Source: Paenibacillus sp.
GTDB lineage: Bacteria > Bacillota > Bacilli > Paenibacillales > YIM-B00363
Assembly: GCF_035645195.1 (NCBI RefSeq)
Contig: NZ_DASQNA010000039.1
Location: 186,001 to 250,000, forward strand
Direction of reading: 5' to 3'
Length of the DNA stretch: 64,000 nt
Positions 57,578-64,000 of the stretch are shown here, one piece after another. The position numbers were made by a program, and so were the translations under genes. Below the pieces are notes generated by a model that made no database searches, was not told the origin of the DNA, and saw only the letters and a program-made list of their open reading frames with translations. Every line of letters starts with the position of its first letter. Positions within the stretch are counted from its first letter, which is position 1.

Positions 57578-58141
57578 GTGAAGTATTATAAATTAATGAC
57601 GGACTTTTCATCGAACGAGGATGTCGTTTGTACCATTGCCGATTTACAAGGCATTCAAAAGTTTGACGTGCTTAAAGGGAAGCCCGCGGTTCATTGGAAC
57701 GAGAATGTGACCTTTGAGTACAATGCAGCGGATGGGTCGGTATTGACGGATTACCTCGCCAACGATATGGGATGGTTTCTCGTTTCCGAGGCATTTAAGA
57801 CGGCCATCCAACAGACGGCTGAAGGACAGGTCGAATTTTTGCCCGTAAAACTTGTGGAAACTCAGACCCGGCAAACCGTGATCTATTATGTCGTTAATGT
57901 AACGAAAGTAGTAGATGCGCTGGACTTGGACCATTCTGATCATACCTTCTTCGAAGCCAATAATATCAGAGTGTTGTCTGTGAAAAAGTATACGCTGCTT
58001 GAGGGAGCCATCGGGGATGCGAACATATTCAAATTATTAGGAGATGAAATTCCGGTCTTCGTATCCGAATCGGTCAGGAACAGAATAGAAGAATCCAAAT
58101 TAACGGGATGCAAGTTTTTGGAAGTGGGAATCCACAGATAG
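57578..58141 (+). CDS. Imm11-type (DUF1629) immunity protein
   Basis: 187 residues, soluble, no signal peptide. The layout matches the Imm11/DUF1629 family: N-terminal YYKLMTDFSSNEDVVC, HWNENVTFEYN, VLTDYLANDMGWFLVSE, FLPVKLVE and VVDALDLDHS. Members neutralise polymorphic toxins encoded just upstream. The GTG start at 57578 has GGGAGG 7 bases before it. It is 57 bases after the RHS toxin stop and shares the lower GC of the toxin tip, which supports a cognate pair that moved together. Followed by a strong terminator. Confidence 0.82.
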   Translation: MKYYKLMTDFSSNEDVVCTIADLQGIQKFDVLKGKPAVHWNENVTFEYNAADGSVLTDYLANDMGWFLVSEAFKTAIQQTAEGQVEFLPVKLVETQTRQTVIYYVVNVTKVVDALDLDHSDHTFFEANNIRVLSVKKYTLLEGAIGDANIFKLLGDEIPVFVSESVRNRIEESKLTGCKFLEVGIHR

Positions 58142-58159
58142 CTTTCGTCAGTAGTAATG

Positions 58160-58197
58160 ACCGCAATGCGAGTAACTTACGCATTGCGGTTTTTCTT
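58160..58197 (+). terminator. intrinsic terminator of the RHS/immunity unit
   Basis: CCGCAATGCG and CGCATTGCGG form a perfect 10-bp stem with a 9-base loop, extended by an A-T pair and followed by TTTTTCTTT. Confidence 0.92.
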
Positions 58198-58338
58198 TAC
58201 AAAAGGGTCGGACCGGCAAGTGAAGTCCTCGATTTACCAGACGGCGAGCGCCCGTGCGCTTTTACCCTTGACACCCTGAAATCGCCCCCCGTTCTCGAAC
58301 GTTATGGGAACGAAAGCAAGCGAGAGAGGGTTAACGGA

Positions 58339-60420
58339 ATGAAAAAGAACACGAGGCGCTTGATTACATGGGGGCTGGGGGCGGCTGCGCTTTCGGCCGC
58401 TTTGTTGTTTTTGACGGCGGCGTCCTATGTCACGTCGCTCGACGTGTCGAAGCTGGGGGAGCCTTTGGCGCAGCCGACCGTCATTTTGGATCGGGACGGG
58501 GAAGAGATCTACCGGTTGTCCGTGCGCAAATTCGAGCCGGCGTCGATCGAGCGGATGCCGGACGTGCTGCTCCAGGCGATCGTGGCGGTCGAGGACCGGC
58601 GATATTATGAACATCCCGGCGTGGACGTCCGGTCGATCGCGAGGGCGCTGTACGTGGACTTGCGGCAGGGGGAATACGCGGAAGGCGCGAGCACGATTAC
58701 GCAGCAGCTCGCGAAGACGGCGTTCTTGACGCCGGACAAAAGCATCGAGCGGAAGCTGAAGGAAGCGGCGTACGCGCTCAAAATCGACATGTCGTACGAT
58801 AAGCAGGAAGTGCTGGAGCGGTACCTCAACTCCATTTATTTCGGCGAGGGCGCTTGGGGCGTGCAGGCGGCGAGCCGGACGTACTTCGGGAAGGACGTGT
58901 CCGAGCTGACGCTCCCGGAAGCGGCGCTGCTCGCCGGACTGCCGAAGGCGCCGTCGCGCTATTCGCCGGTCGACAACCCCGAGGGGGCGCTGGAGAGGCG
59001 GAACATTACGCTGCGGCTGATGGCGGAGCAGGGCATGATCACGAGCGAGGAGCTGGAAGCGGCGCTGGCGGCGCCGCTCGCGCTGCACGGCGTCAGCGTG
59101 GAGGCGGCGGAGCGGGAGCGGCAGGCGGCGTTCGCGTCCTATATCGACGCCGTCCTTCGGGAGGCCGAGGAGCGGTACGGCATGACGGAGCGGGAGCTGA
59201 TGGCGGGGGGCTACGTGATCGCGACGGAGATGGACCGCGGCGTGCAGGAAGCGGCCGCCGCTGTGTATGCGGATCCGGCGATGTTCCCGGACGCGCCGAA
59301 CGGCGCGAAGGCGGAGAGCGGCGCCGCGTTCGTCGACCAGAGCACCGGCGGCATTCGGGCGCTGATCGGCTCGCGCGAGCGGTCCGACGCGTACCGAGCG
59401 TTCAACCGCGCTACCCAGCTGAAGCGGCAGCCGGGCTCCGCGTTCAAGCCGATCGCGGTGTACGGCCCCGCGCTGGAGGCGGGCTACACGCCGAATTCGT
59501 TCTTGTACGACGGACCGGTCGACTTCGGCGGCTACCGCCCGGCGAACTGGGACGGCGGGTATCGCGGCGTCGTGACGCTGGCGGAGGCGGTTCGGCAGTC
59601 GTGGAACGTGCCGGCCGTATGGCTGCTCGACCAGATCGGCGTCGAGCGCGGGCGCGCCTTCGCCGAGAAGCTCGGCATCGCGCTGCCGGACGGCGACCGT
59701 AACTTAAGCATCGCGCTCGGCGGCTTGTCCGAGGGCGTGTCGCCGCTGCAGATGGCGCAGGCGTTCTCGGCGTTCGCGGCGAACGGCGAGCTGCGCCGCT
59801 CCCACGCGATCCGGGAGATCGCGACGCATGACGGCGAGGTCGTCGCGCGGCACGACGGCGAAGCGGAACGCGTCATGGACGCGAACCACGCGTACACGCT
59901 GACGCTGCTGCTTCAGCATGCCGTCGCCGAAGGGACGGGGCGGCAGGGCGCCGTGCCGGGCTGGCCGACGGCGGGCAAGACGGGCACGACGCAGCTGCCC
60001 GATACGGCGGAGTTCGCCGGCGTCGACGGCGTGAAAGATTTGTGGTTCGCCGGGTACACGCCCGCGCTGACCGGAGCGGTCTGGATCGGCTTCGATCGAA
60101 CGGACCGGGAGCATTATTTGACGGCGTCGAGCGCTGCCGCTGCTGCAGTCTTCCGCGAAATCATGCAGCGCTCTCTCGCGGACGAGACGCCGACGGCGTT
60201 CGTTCCGCCGCCGGGGTATCGGGAGGAAGAGAAGCGCGAGGAGAAGGAGGAAAAGAAAGAGGGGCGGAAGGAAGAGAAGCGAGGGAAAAAAGAGTGGGGA
60301 TCCCGCGGCGGGGACGACGACGAGCGAGAAGACGAAGAGAAGGACGATGAATGGGAAGAAGAGAAAGAAGAGCGGAAGGAGCGGGGCAAAGGAAAGGGAA
60401 AAGACCGGGAGGACGATTGA
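58339..60420 (+). CDS. class A penicillin-binding protein (PBP1A type) with charged tail
   Basis: 693 residues. One N-terminal membrane anchor (about 8-30); GT51 transglycosylase with catalytic Glu in AIVAVEDRRYYEHPG and EGASTITQQLAKTAF; transpeptidase with SAFK (Ser about 367), SWN in RQSWNVPA and KTG in AGKTGTT (about 543). It polymerises and cross-links peptidoglycan outside the membrane. The last 70 residues are almost only Glu, Lys, Arg, Asp and Gly, an extracellular low-complexity tail. ATG 58339 follows GAGAGAGGG; the open frame runs upstream to 58108 across the terminator and is not coding. It appears monocistronic. Confidence 0.94.
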   Translation: MKKNTRRLITWGLGAAALSAALLFLTAASYVTSLDVSKLGEPLAQPTVILDRDGEEIYRLSVRKFEPASIERMPDVLLQAIVAVEDRRYYEHPGVDVRSIARALYVDLRQGEYAEGASTITQQLAKTAFLTPDKSIERKLKEAAYALKIDMSYDKQEVLERYLNSIYFGEGAWGVQAASRTYFGKDVSELTLPEAALLAGLPKAPSRYSPVDNPEGALERRNITLRLMAEQGMITSEELEAALAAPLALHGVSVEAAERERQAAFASYIDAVLREAEERYGMTERELMAGGYVIATEMDRGVQEAAAAVYADPAMFPDAPNGAKAESGAAFVDQSTGGIRALIGSRERSDAYRAFNRATQLKRQPGSAFKPIAVYGPALEAGYTPNSFLYDGPVDFGGYRPANWDGGYRGVVTLAEAVRQSWNVPAVWLLDQIGVERGRAFAEKLGIALPDGDRNLSIALGGLSEGVSPLQMAQAFSAFAANGELRRSHAIREIATHDGEVVARHDGEAERVMDANHAYTLTLLLQHAVAEGTGRQGAVPGWPTAGKTGTTQLPDTAEFAGVDGVKDLWFAGYTPALTGAVWIGFDRTDREHYLTASSAAAAAVFREIMQRSLADETPTAFVPPPGYREEEKREEKEEKKEGRKEEKRGKKEWGSRGGDDDEREDEEKDDEWEEEKEERKERGKGKGKDREDD

Positions 60421-60479
60421 GCGCCTTGTCGTTGGCAATACTGAGATAACAAGACGACATGGCGGAGCGTGGAGCAACG

Positions 60480-60959
60480 ATGGATTTCGAACTGGACCGA
60501 GCCGAGAGCGGGCCGAACAGGGAAACCTATTACGTATACGCGACGGTTTCCGGCAAAAAACGGTGCATCGGGCAGCTCGCGCGGAACGTCCGAGCCGGGA
60601 CATGGACGGCGTACGCCGCCGGCGATCCGCTGGCCGTCGCGCGGACGGCGGAGGAAGCCGCCGGCAAGCTGCTCGCGTTCGAGGAGGCGAGGCGGCCGAG
60701 CCGAGCCCCTGGCGGGCGGCAGGCGACGGCGTCCCGCACGGTCGAGGAGCGGTTCGCGCGCATGCGGCGCGCCGTGCCGAAGCGGTCGCATTGGACCGAT
60801 CAGGCGGTGAGGGAGGCGCGGACGCTTCCGGTCGAGCGGCGCGAGCGCCTTCGCGAGGAGGTAGACGAGCTGATCGACGACTTGGAGGAGCAGCTGCTGT
60901 GGTGGCGCAAAGTAAAGCGCGAGCTCGGGCTGCCGCCGCGGCTGATGAGGCTGAAATGA
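60480..60959 (+). CDS. hypothetical cytoplasmic protein
   Basis: 159 residues. The N-terminal half (NRETYYVYATVSGKKRCIGQ to about 60) looks like a small beta-rich domain with an AEEAAGKLLAFEE helix; the C-terminal half is an Arg/Glu-rich helix ending in ELIDDLEEQLLWWRKVKREL. No signal peptide. ATG 60480 has GTGGAG 6 bases upstream; the frame is open to ATG 60459, which has none. It lies after the PBP gene and before the ArsR regulator. I do not recognise the family. Confidence 0.6.
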   Translation: MDFELDRAESGPNRETYYVYATVSGKKRCIGQLARNVRAGTWTAYAAGDPLAVARTAEEAAGKLLAFEEARRPSRAPGGRQATASRTVEERFARMRRAVPKRSHWTDQAVREARTLPVERRERLREEVDELIDDLEEQLLWWRKVKRELGLPPRLMRLK

Positions 60960-60985
60960 GCGGCGCCTCCTCGCTTCGGACATTT

Positions 60986-61003
60986 AATCAAAAATATTTG
61001 ATT
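60986..61003. promoter_or_regulatory. ArsR-family operator 1
   Basis: AATCAAAAATATTTGATT is a palindrome with ATCAA-N6-TTGAT spacing typical of ArsR/SmtB operators, just upstream of the arsR promoter. Confidence 0.75.
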
Positions 61004-61009
61004 TACCTA

Positions 61010-61038
61010 TTGCAAGTTTTGGAAATTCGCAGTATGAT
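61010..61038 (+). promoter_or_regulatory. promoter of the arsR-like gene
   Basis: TTGCAA (61010-61015) and TATGAT (61033-61038) are 17 bases apart. It is flanked by operator 1 upstream and operator 2 downstream. Confidence 0.7.
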
Positions 61039-61043
61039 GTGTT

Positions 61044-61061
61044 CATCAAGAAAATTTGATG
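61044..61061. promoter_or_regulatory. ArsR-family operator 2
   Basis: CATCAAGAAAATTTGATG repeats the ATCAA-N6-TTGAT pattern and covers the predicted transcription start, 16 bases before the arsR start codon. Confidence 0.75.
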
Positions 61062-61077
61062 GAGAGGGCGCTCAGCC

Positions 61078-61425
61078 ATGAAATTCGAAATCCCGGTTTT
61101 GCCACAATCGAACGGCGCCGACCTGCCGGACGAATCGTTCTTCGAAACGTACGAACAAAAGTTCAAAGCGCTCGCGGATAAGAAGCGGCTGCAAATCATG
61201 CACGTGCTGACGACGCGCGGCAAGGTGTGCGTCTGCGATCTCAGCGAGCTGGTGGGGATGGCGCAATCGAAGCTGTCGTATCACTTGAAAATTTTGCACG
61301 ATGCCGGTCTCATTCGCAGGGAAACGCAGGGCACGTGGAGCTATTACGAGCTCGATTCGGCCGAAATCAACGGCTTGCTGTCCGAGCAGCTGTGCTGCGT
61401 GTTCCGGCCGAACGGCTGCTGCTGA
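61078..61425 (+). CDS. ArsR-family metalloregulator with Cys-rich tail
   Basis: 115 residues, winged helix. The alpha-3 sensor motif is KVCVCDLSEL, the CxC arrangement of the ELCVCDL site of arsenic-sensing ArsR proteins, followed by the recognition helix MAQSKLSYHLKILHDAGLI. The C-terminus adds two more Cys pairs (QLCCVF and NGCC), a possible third ligand or a second site. ATG 61078 follows GGAGAGGG. It should repress this operon until As(III), Sb(III) or a similar thiophilic species binds. Confidence 0.93.
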   Translation: MKFEIPVLPQSNGADLPDESFFETYEQKFKALADKKRLQIMHVLTTRGKVCVCDLSELVGMAQSKLSYHLKILHDAGLIRRETQGTWSYYELDSAEINGLLSEQLCCVFRPNGCC

Positions 61426-61469
61426 CGGCGTGCCGGGCGCGGCCCCGGACGCCTTTCTACATACAAAAC

Positions 61470-61496
61470 ATCAATTTTTTTTGATTAATAAATCAA
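61470..61496. promoter_or_regulatory. two overlapping ArsR-type palindromes before the permease gene
   Basis: ATCAA-TTTTTT-TTGAT (61470-61485) overlaps TTGATTAATAAATCAA (61481-61496). They lie between the regulator and permease genes, suggesting that ArsR also controls an internal promoter here. Confidence 0.65.
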
Positions 61497-61526
61497 ATTA
61501 TTTTGTTTTAGTGGAGGGGTAACAAC

Positions 61527-62402
61527 ATGGAGGTATGGCAGCAAATCGGCTTAAGTTTCCTCGAGATCGCGCTGGAGCTGACGGCACTGTTTCTCGCCAT
61601 TTCGTTCGTCATGAATTTGCTGCAGGGGGTCCTGCCGTACGAACGAATGGAACGCGCCATCGGCCGTTCCCATCCGGCGGTCGGCGCGCTGACGGCGCTG
61701 GCGCTTGCGTTCGTGACGCCGTTCTGCTCGTGCTCTACGATTCCAATGGTCGTCGGCATGCTGAACAAAAAGTTTCGTTTCGGCATCGTCATGACGTTCC
61801 TATTCGCATCTCCCGTGCTCGACCCGACGATCCTGACGGTGATGACGGCGATGCTCGGCTGGAAGGCCGCGGCGCTGTACACGGCGGCGACGGCGGTTCT
61901 GTCGGCGGCGATCGGATTCGCGCTCGAAGCGCTCGGCTTCGAGTCGGCGGTCAAGCGCGTCATCGTCAAAGGCGGCGCGGCGCCGGGCGTGCGGGGGCTC
62001 GACGTTCGCGGCGCCTGGGCCGAAACGATGCAGCTGATGAAGACGGTGTACCCGTATTTGCTGCTCGGCGCGGCGATCGGGGCGGTCATTCACGGCGCCG
62101 TCCCGAGCGAGTGGGTCGCGGCGCATTTGTCCGGCGAGCAGTGGTGGCTCGTGCCGCTCGCGGCGGCCGTCGGCATCCCGCTGTACATCCGGCTGTCGTC
62201 GATGATCCCGATCTCCCACATGCTGGTAGCCAAAGGAATGGCGCTGGCGCCGGTCATGGCGCTCATGATCAGCTCCGCGGGAGCGAGCTTGCCGGAGCTG
62301 GCGATGCTGAACGCCATTTTCCACCGCCGGCTCGTCGTCGCCTTCGTGGCGTCGGTCATGTCGATGGCGACGCTGTCGGGACTGCTGTTTTACTGGATAT
62401 GA
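61527..62402 (+). CDS. ArsP/DUF318-type metal(loid) permease
   Basis: 291 residues with eight hydrophobic segments. The family signature is TPFCSCSTIPM in the third region, and a repeated fold shows in the later PLYIRLSSMIPISHML. Members include ArsP, which exports trivalent methylated or aromatic arsenicals, and SO_0444-like metal exporters. ATG 61527 follows GTGGAGGGGT. The ArsR regulator upstream supports efflux of a thiophilic toxicant, and the CC-repeat peptide downstream may hand it over. Confidence 0.9.
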   Translation: MEVWQQIGLSFLEIALELTALFLAISFVMNLLQGVLPYERMERAIGRSHPAVGALTALALAFVTPFCSCSTIPMVVGMLNKKFRFGIVMTFLFASPVLDPTILTVMTAMLGWKAAALYTAATAVLSAAIGFALEALGFESAVKRVIVKGGAAPGVRGLDVRGAWAETMQLMKTVYPYLLLGAAIGAVIHGAVPSEWVAAHLSGEQWWLVPLAAAVGIPLYIRLSSMIPISHMLVAKGMALAPVMALMISSAGASLPELAMLNAIFHRRLVVAFVASVMSMATLSGLLFYWI

Positions 62403-62462
62403 CCCCGCGGCCGGCCGGCGTGCGGTTCATATATATCAATCTAAACACAAGGAGGAGTTTGT

Positions 62463-62717
62463 ATGTTCGGGAAAAAGAAGGAGAAGGAAAATTGCTGCGG
62501 GATCGTGATCGAAGAGGTGAAGGAAGGCGGGGAGGCGTCCGCGGCGGAAGCATGCTGCGACGAGGCTGCGAACAAAGCGGGCGTCGAGGCGTGCTGCGAC
62601 GAGGCCGCGAACAAAGTGGGCGTTGAGGCGTGCTGCGACGAAGCTGCAAACAAAAACAAAGCTGACGCGGAAGCATGCTGCGAAGAGGAACGCCGCGCGG
62701 CGGCGGGTTGCTGCTAA
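62463..62717 (+). CDS. small cysteine-pair repeat protein, candidate metal(loid)-binding peptide
   Basis: 84 residues, 12 of them Cys in six CC pairs: residues 11-12, 31-32, 44-45, 57-58, 72-73 and 83-84. A 13-residue unit EACCDEAANKxGV is repeated almost perfectly at 29-41 and 42-54 and in part from 55. The rest is acidic and Ala-rich with a basic start (MFGKKKEKENCCG). ATG 62463 follows ACAAGGAGGAG. There is no signal peptide. It ends an ArsR-permease operon, so binding of As(III) or a soft metal by vicinal thiols is a strong guess. The short CCGIVIEEV start recalls small companions of DUF318 permeases, but the repeated version is not one I know. Confidence 0.85.
   Translation: MFGKKKEKENCCGIVIEEVKEGGEASAAEACCDEAANKAGVEACCDEAANKVGVEACCDEAANKNKADAEACCEEERRAAAGCC
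62547..62654 (+). repeat. 39-base in-frame tandem repeat
   Basis: Units at 62547-62585, 62586-62624 and 62625-62654 (partial) differ by a few third-position changes and encode EACCDEAANKxGV. The high similarity suggests recent duplication by slippage or unequal exchange. Confidence 0.85.
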
Positions 62718-62732
62718 TCGGAACGCGCGGGC

Positions 62733-62770
62733 AAGGCCTGTCGGGAATTTTATTCCCGGCAGGCCTTTTC
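62733..62770 (+). terminator. intrinsic terminator of the arsR-permease-CC-peptide operon
   Basis: AAGGCCTGTCGGGAA and TTCCCGGCAGGCCTT form a 15-bp stem (one G-T pair) with a 5-base loop, followed by TTCC. Confidence 0.88.
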
Positions 62771-62880
62771 CTGCGGAAACTCTCACTGTTTCGAGCCGCC
62801 GCGGCGGCCGCCCCTCGTGAATCTATAGTTTTCAAAGGAACCTCTAAGGTGGGCCGGGTGATGCGGGGCCGTTCCTGGAT

Positions 62881-62952
62881 TATAATGGTACAAAGGGGTC
62901 TGTAAGCGTTTGCCAAACGCTAGTAGGCAAGACCTAGAAACTCAAATATAAT
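62881..62952 (+). promoter_or_regulatory. promoter region with cre-like palindrome before the response-regulator gene
   Basis: Two TATAAT boxes occur at 62881-62886 and 62947-62952, each without a good -35 box. Between them AGCGTTT-GCC-AAACGCT (62905-62921) is a perfect dyad, and TGTAAGCGTTTGCC (62901-62914) matches the cre consensus at 13 of 14 positions. The rest of the 62718-63019 gap holds only the terminator and the RBS. Confidence 0.45.
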
Positions 62953-63019
62953 GGAAACCATCCAAAGATTGCATGGCGGAGACGAATTCCCAAAAATCGA
63001 ATGGTTGGGGGGATGGACG

Positions 63020-64000
63020 GTGTGCAAGGTGCTGTTGGTCGACGACGAGGTGTTCGCGAGACAGGGCTTGAGGCAGTTTATCGACTGGCGGGCGTACGGT
63101 TTCGACACGGTCCTCGAAGCGGATAACGGGGAGGAGGCGCTCGAGCGGATCGAGAAGGATCGGCCGGAGCTCGTCGTGACCGACATCCGCATGCCGGTGC
63201 TGGACGGCTTGGATTTGATCCGCGAGGTGAAGGAGCGCGATCTGCAGGAACCCCTGTTCATAATTGTTAGCGGTTACAACGACTTTACATACGCGCAGCA
63301 GGCGGTGCGGTTCGGCGTGCAGGACTTTATTTTGAAGCCGATCGACAAGGAAGAGCTGACGGGCACGCTGGACCGGCTCGTCGATCAGCTGCGGCTGACC
63401 GCCGCCCGCGACATCAGATCGAACGAGACGAAGTTCGAAGAGCTGCTGGCCGGCCGAGCGGATGCGCCGCTGCTGCTCGAGCTGGCGGTGGCGATGGGCA
63501 TCGTCGAAGGCCAGGAGCTGCGCTACTGCATCGTGGAGGTGAACGATGCGCCGTACGATGCCGAAGAAGCGGAGTCGTTCCGGCGCCATCTGGAGACGAA
63601 AGAGACGCTGGCGCGGCGCATCGCCGAATATGCGGGCTATCCCGCCGTGCTGCTGCACGAGCAGCAGCGCGGCGTTTTCGGCTTCGTGGCCGCGGGGCCC
63701 CGGCTCGGGGACAAGGCCGAGTGCGACCGTTTCCTCCGGGGGCTGCAGAGGCGTTTGTCCGCCGCGACGGACGGGGCGGTGACGGTGTACGCCGGCGCGG
63801 CGGCGAATCGACTGGACCAAGTGAAGGAGTCGTTCCGCACGGCGAACGAAGCCCGGCTGCGCAAGTTCGCGCTGCCCGACGGGCGGACGGCGACGTTCGA
63901 TGACGCGGCCGCCGTGCCGATCCGATACGTTGAGCTCGAGGAAACGCTGATCCATCGGCTGCTGGAGGCGGTGGAGGAATTCGACGCCGCCCGCATGGAA
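63020..64000 (+). CDS. YesN-type response regulator, 3' end outside the window
   Basis: 327 residues are visible and the frame is still open. An N-terminal receiver domain starts CKVLLVDDEVFARQGLRQF, has the phospho-acceptor Asp in VVTDIRMPVLDG, Ser/Thr in IIVSGYNDF and Lys in FILKPIDKEEL. A long middle region follows, as in YesN-like regulators that end in an AraC-type DNA-binding domain; that domain would lie past base 64000. The GTG start at 63020 has GGGGGG 7 bases upstream. Such regulators pair with YesM-type sensor kinases and control sugar ABC transporters. Confidence 0.9.
   Translation, partial: MCKVLLVDDEVFARQGLRQFIDWRAYGFDTVLEADNGEEALERIEKDRPELVVTDIRMPVLDGLDLIREVKERDLQEPLFIIVSGYNDFTYAQQAVRFGVQDFILKPIDKEELTGTLDRLVDQLRLTAARDIRSNETKFEELLAGRADAPLLLELAVAMGIVEGQELRYCIVEVNDAPYDAEEAESFRRHLETKETLARRIAEYAGYPAVLLHEQQRGVFGFVAAGPRLGDKAECDRFLRGLQRRLSAATDGAVTVYAGAAANRLDQVKESFRTANEARLRKFALPDGRTATFDDAAAVPIRYVELEETLIHRLLEAVEEFDAARME

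Noticed and set aside
58108-58338. N-terminal extension of the PBP gene
   Set aside because: It crosses the terminator at 58160; the signal-anchor starts at ATG 58339.

Overview
The window is GC-rich Gram-positive DNA from a spore-forming member of the Paenibacillaceae, probably Cohnella or a high-GC Paenibacillus. The evidence is a ctsR-mcsA-mcsB-clpC heat-shock operon with a CtsR box, a pcrB-pcrA-ligA operon, SLH-domain surface proteins, CotF-like spore-coat genes, strong Shine-Dalgarno sites, frequent GTG and TTG starts, and many ABC and TRAP solute systems. No rRNA, tRNA, intact transposase or CRISPR array is visible.

Layout. 1-9038: a peptide-type ABC importer (end of a permease, two ATPases, binding protein) next to an FMN-dependent monooxygenase of the NtaA/SnaA/DszA type, a small winged-helix-like protein, a divergent PucR-type regulator, an SsuE-type flavin reductase and an MFS exporter. 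This looks like uptake and two-component oxidation of an organic N or S compound. About 9069-9257: a likely IS3-family relic. 9388-18648: plant-polysaccharide genes, comprising two intracellular glycoside hydrolases (DUF5060-type and GH140-like) and an AraC regulator divergent from an ABC sugar importer plus GH127 beta-L-arabinofuranosidase; this promoter carries a perfect CcpA cre site. 18818-24646: a large cell-surface subtilase with SLH domains and two CotF-like genes. 25236-27319: an esterase and an intracellular pectinesterase overlapping by ATGA, behind a promoter with a second cre-like site. 27368-27523: an unexplained duplicated element. 27643-33205: small acidic protein, then pcrB-pcrA-ligA.

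33706-43939: an acid-sugar (hexuronate/aldonate-like) catabolic cluster. It holds an RraA-like protein, two enolase-superfamily dehydratase candidates, a GntR/FCD regulator, a zinc dehydrogenase, a complete TRAP transporter, a split altronate-dehydratase-type enzyme and an SDR, behind a promoter with two UxuR-like palindromes. 44185-48875: the ctsR operon. 48888-58197: the most striking locus. A cyclic-di-GMP-I riboswitch with its own terminator precedes an SLH-anchored protein, a 2061-residue RHS protein ending in an AHH-type nuclease-like domain, and an Imm11-type immunity protein. 58339-60959: a class A PBP with a charged tail and an unknown protein. 60986-62770: an ArsR repressor with several operators, an ArsP/DUF318 permease and a small cysteine-pair repeat protein. 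63020-64000: a YesN-type response regulator that runs off the window.

A common theme is pectin use (GH127, apiosidase-like enzyme, pectinesterase, uronate cluster) under carbon catabolite control, together with surface functions. Two gene sets stand out as possibly undescribed: the c-di-GMP-controlled RHS toxin locus and the ArsR-permease-CC-repeat operon.
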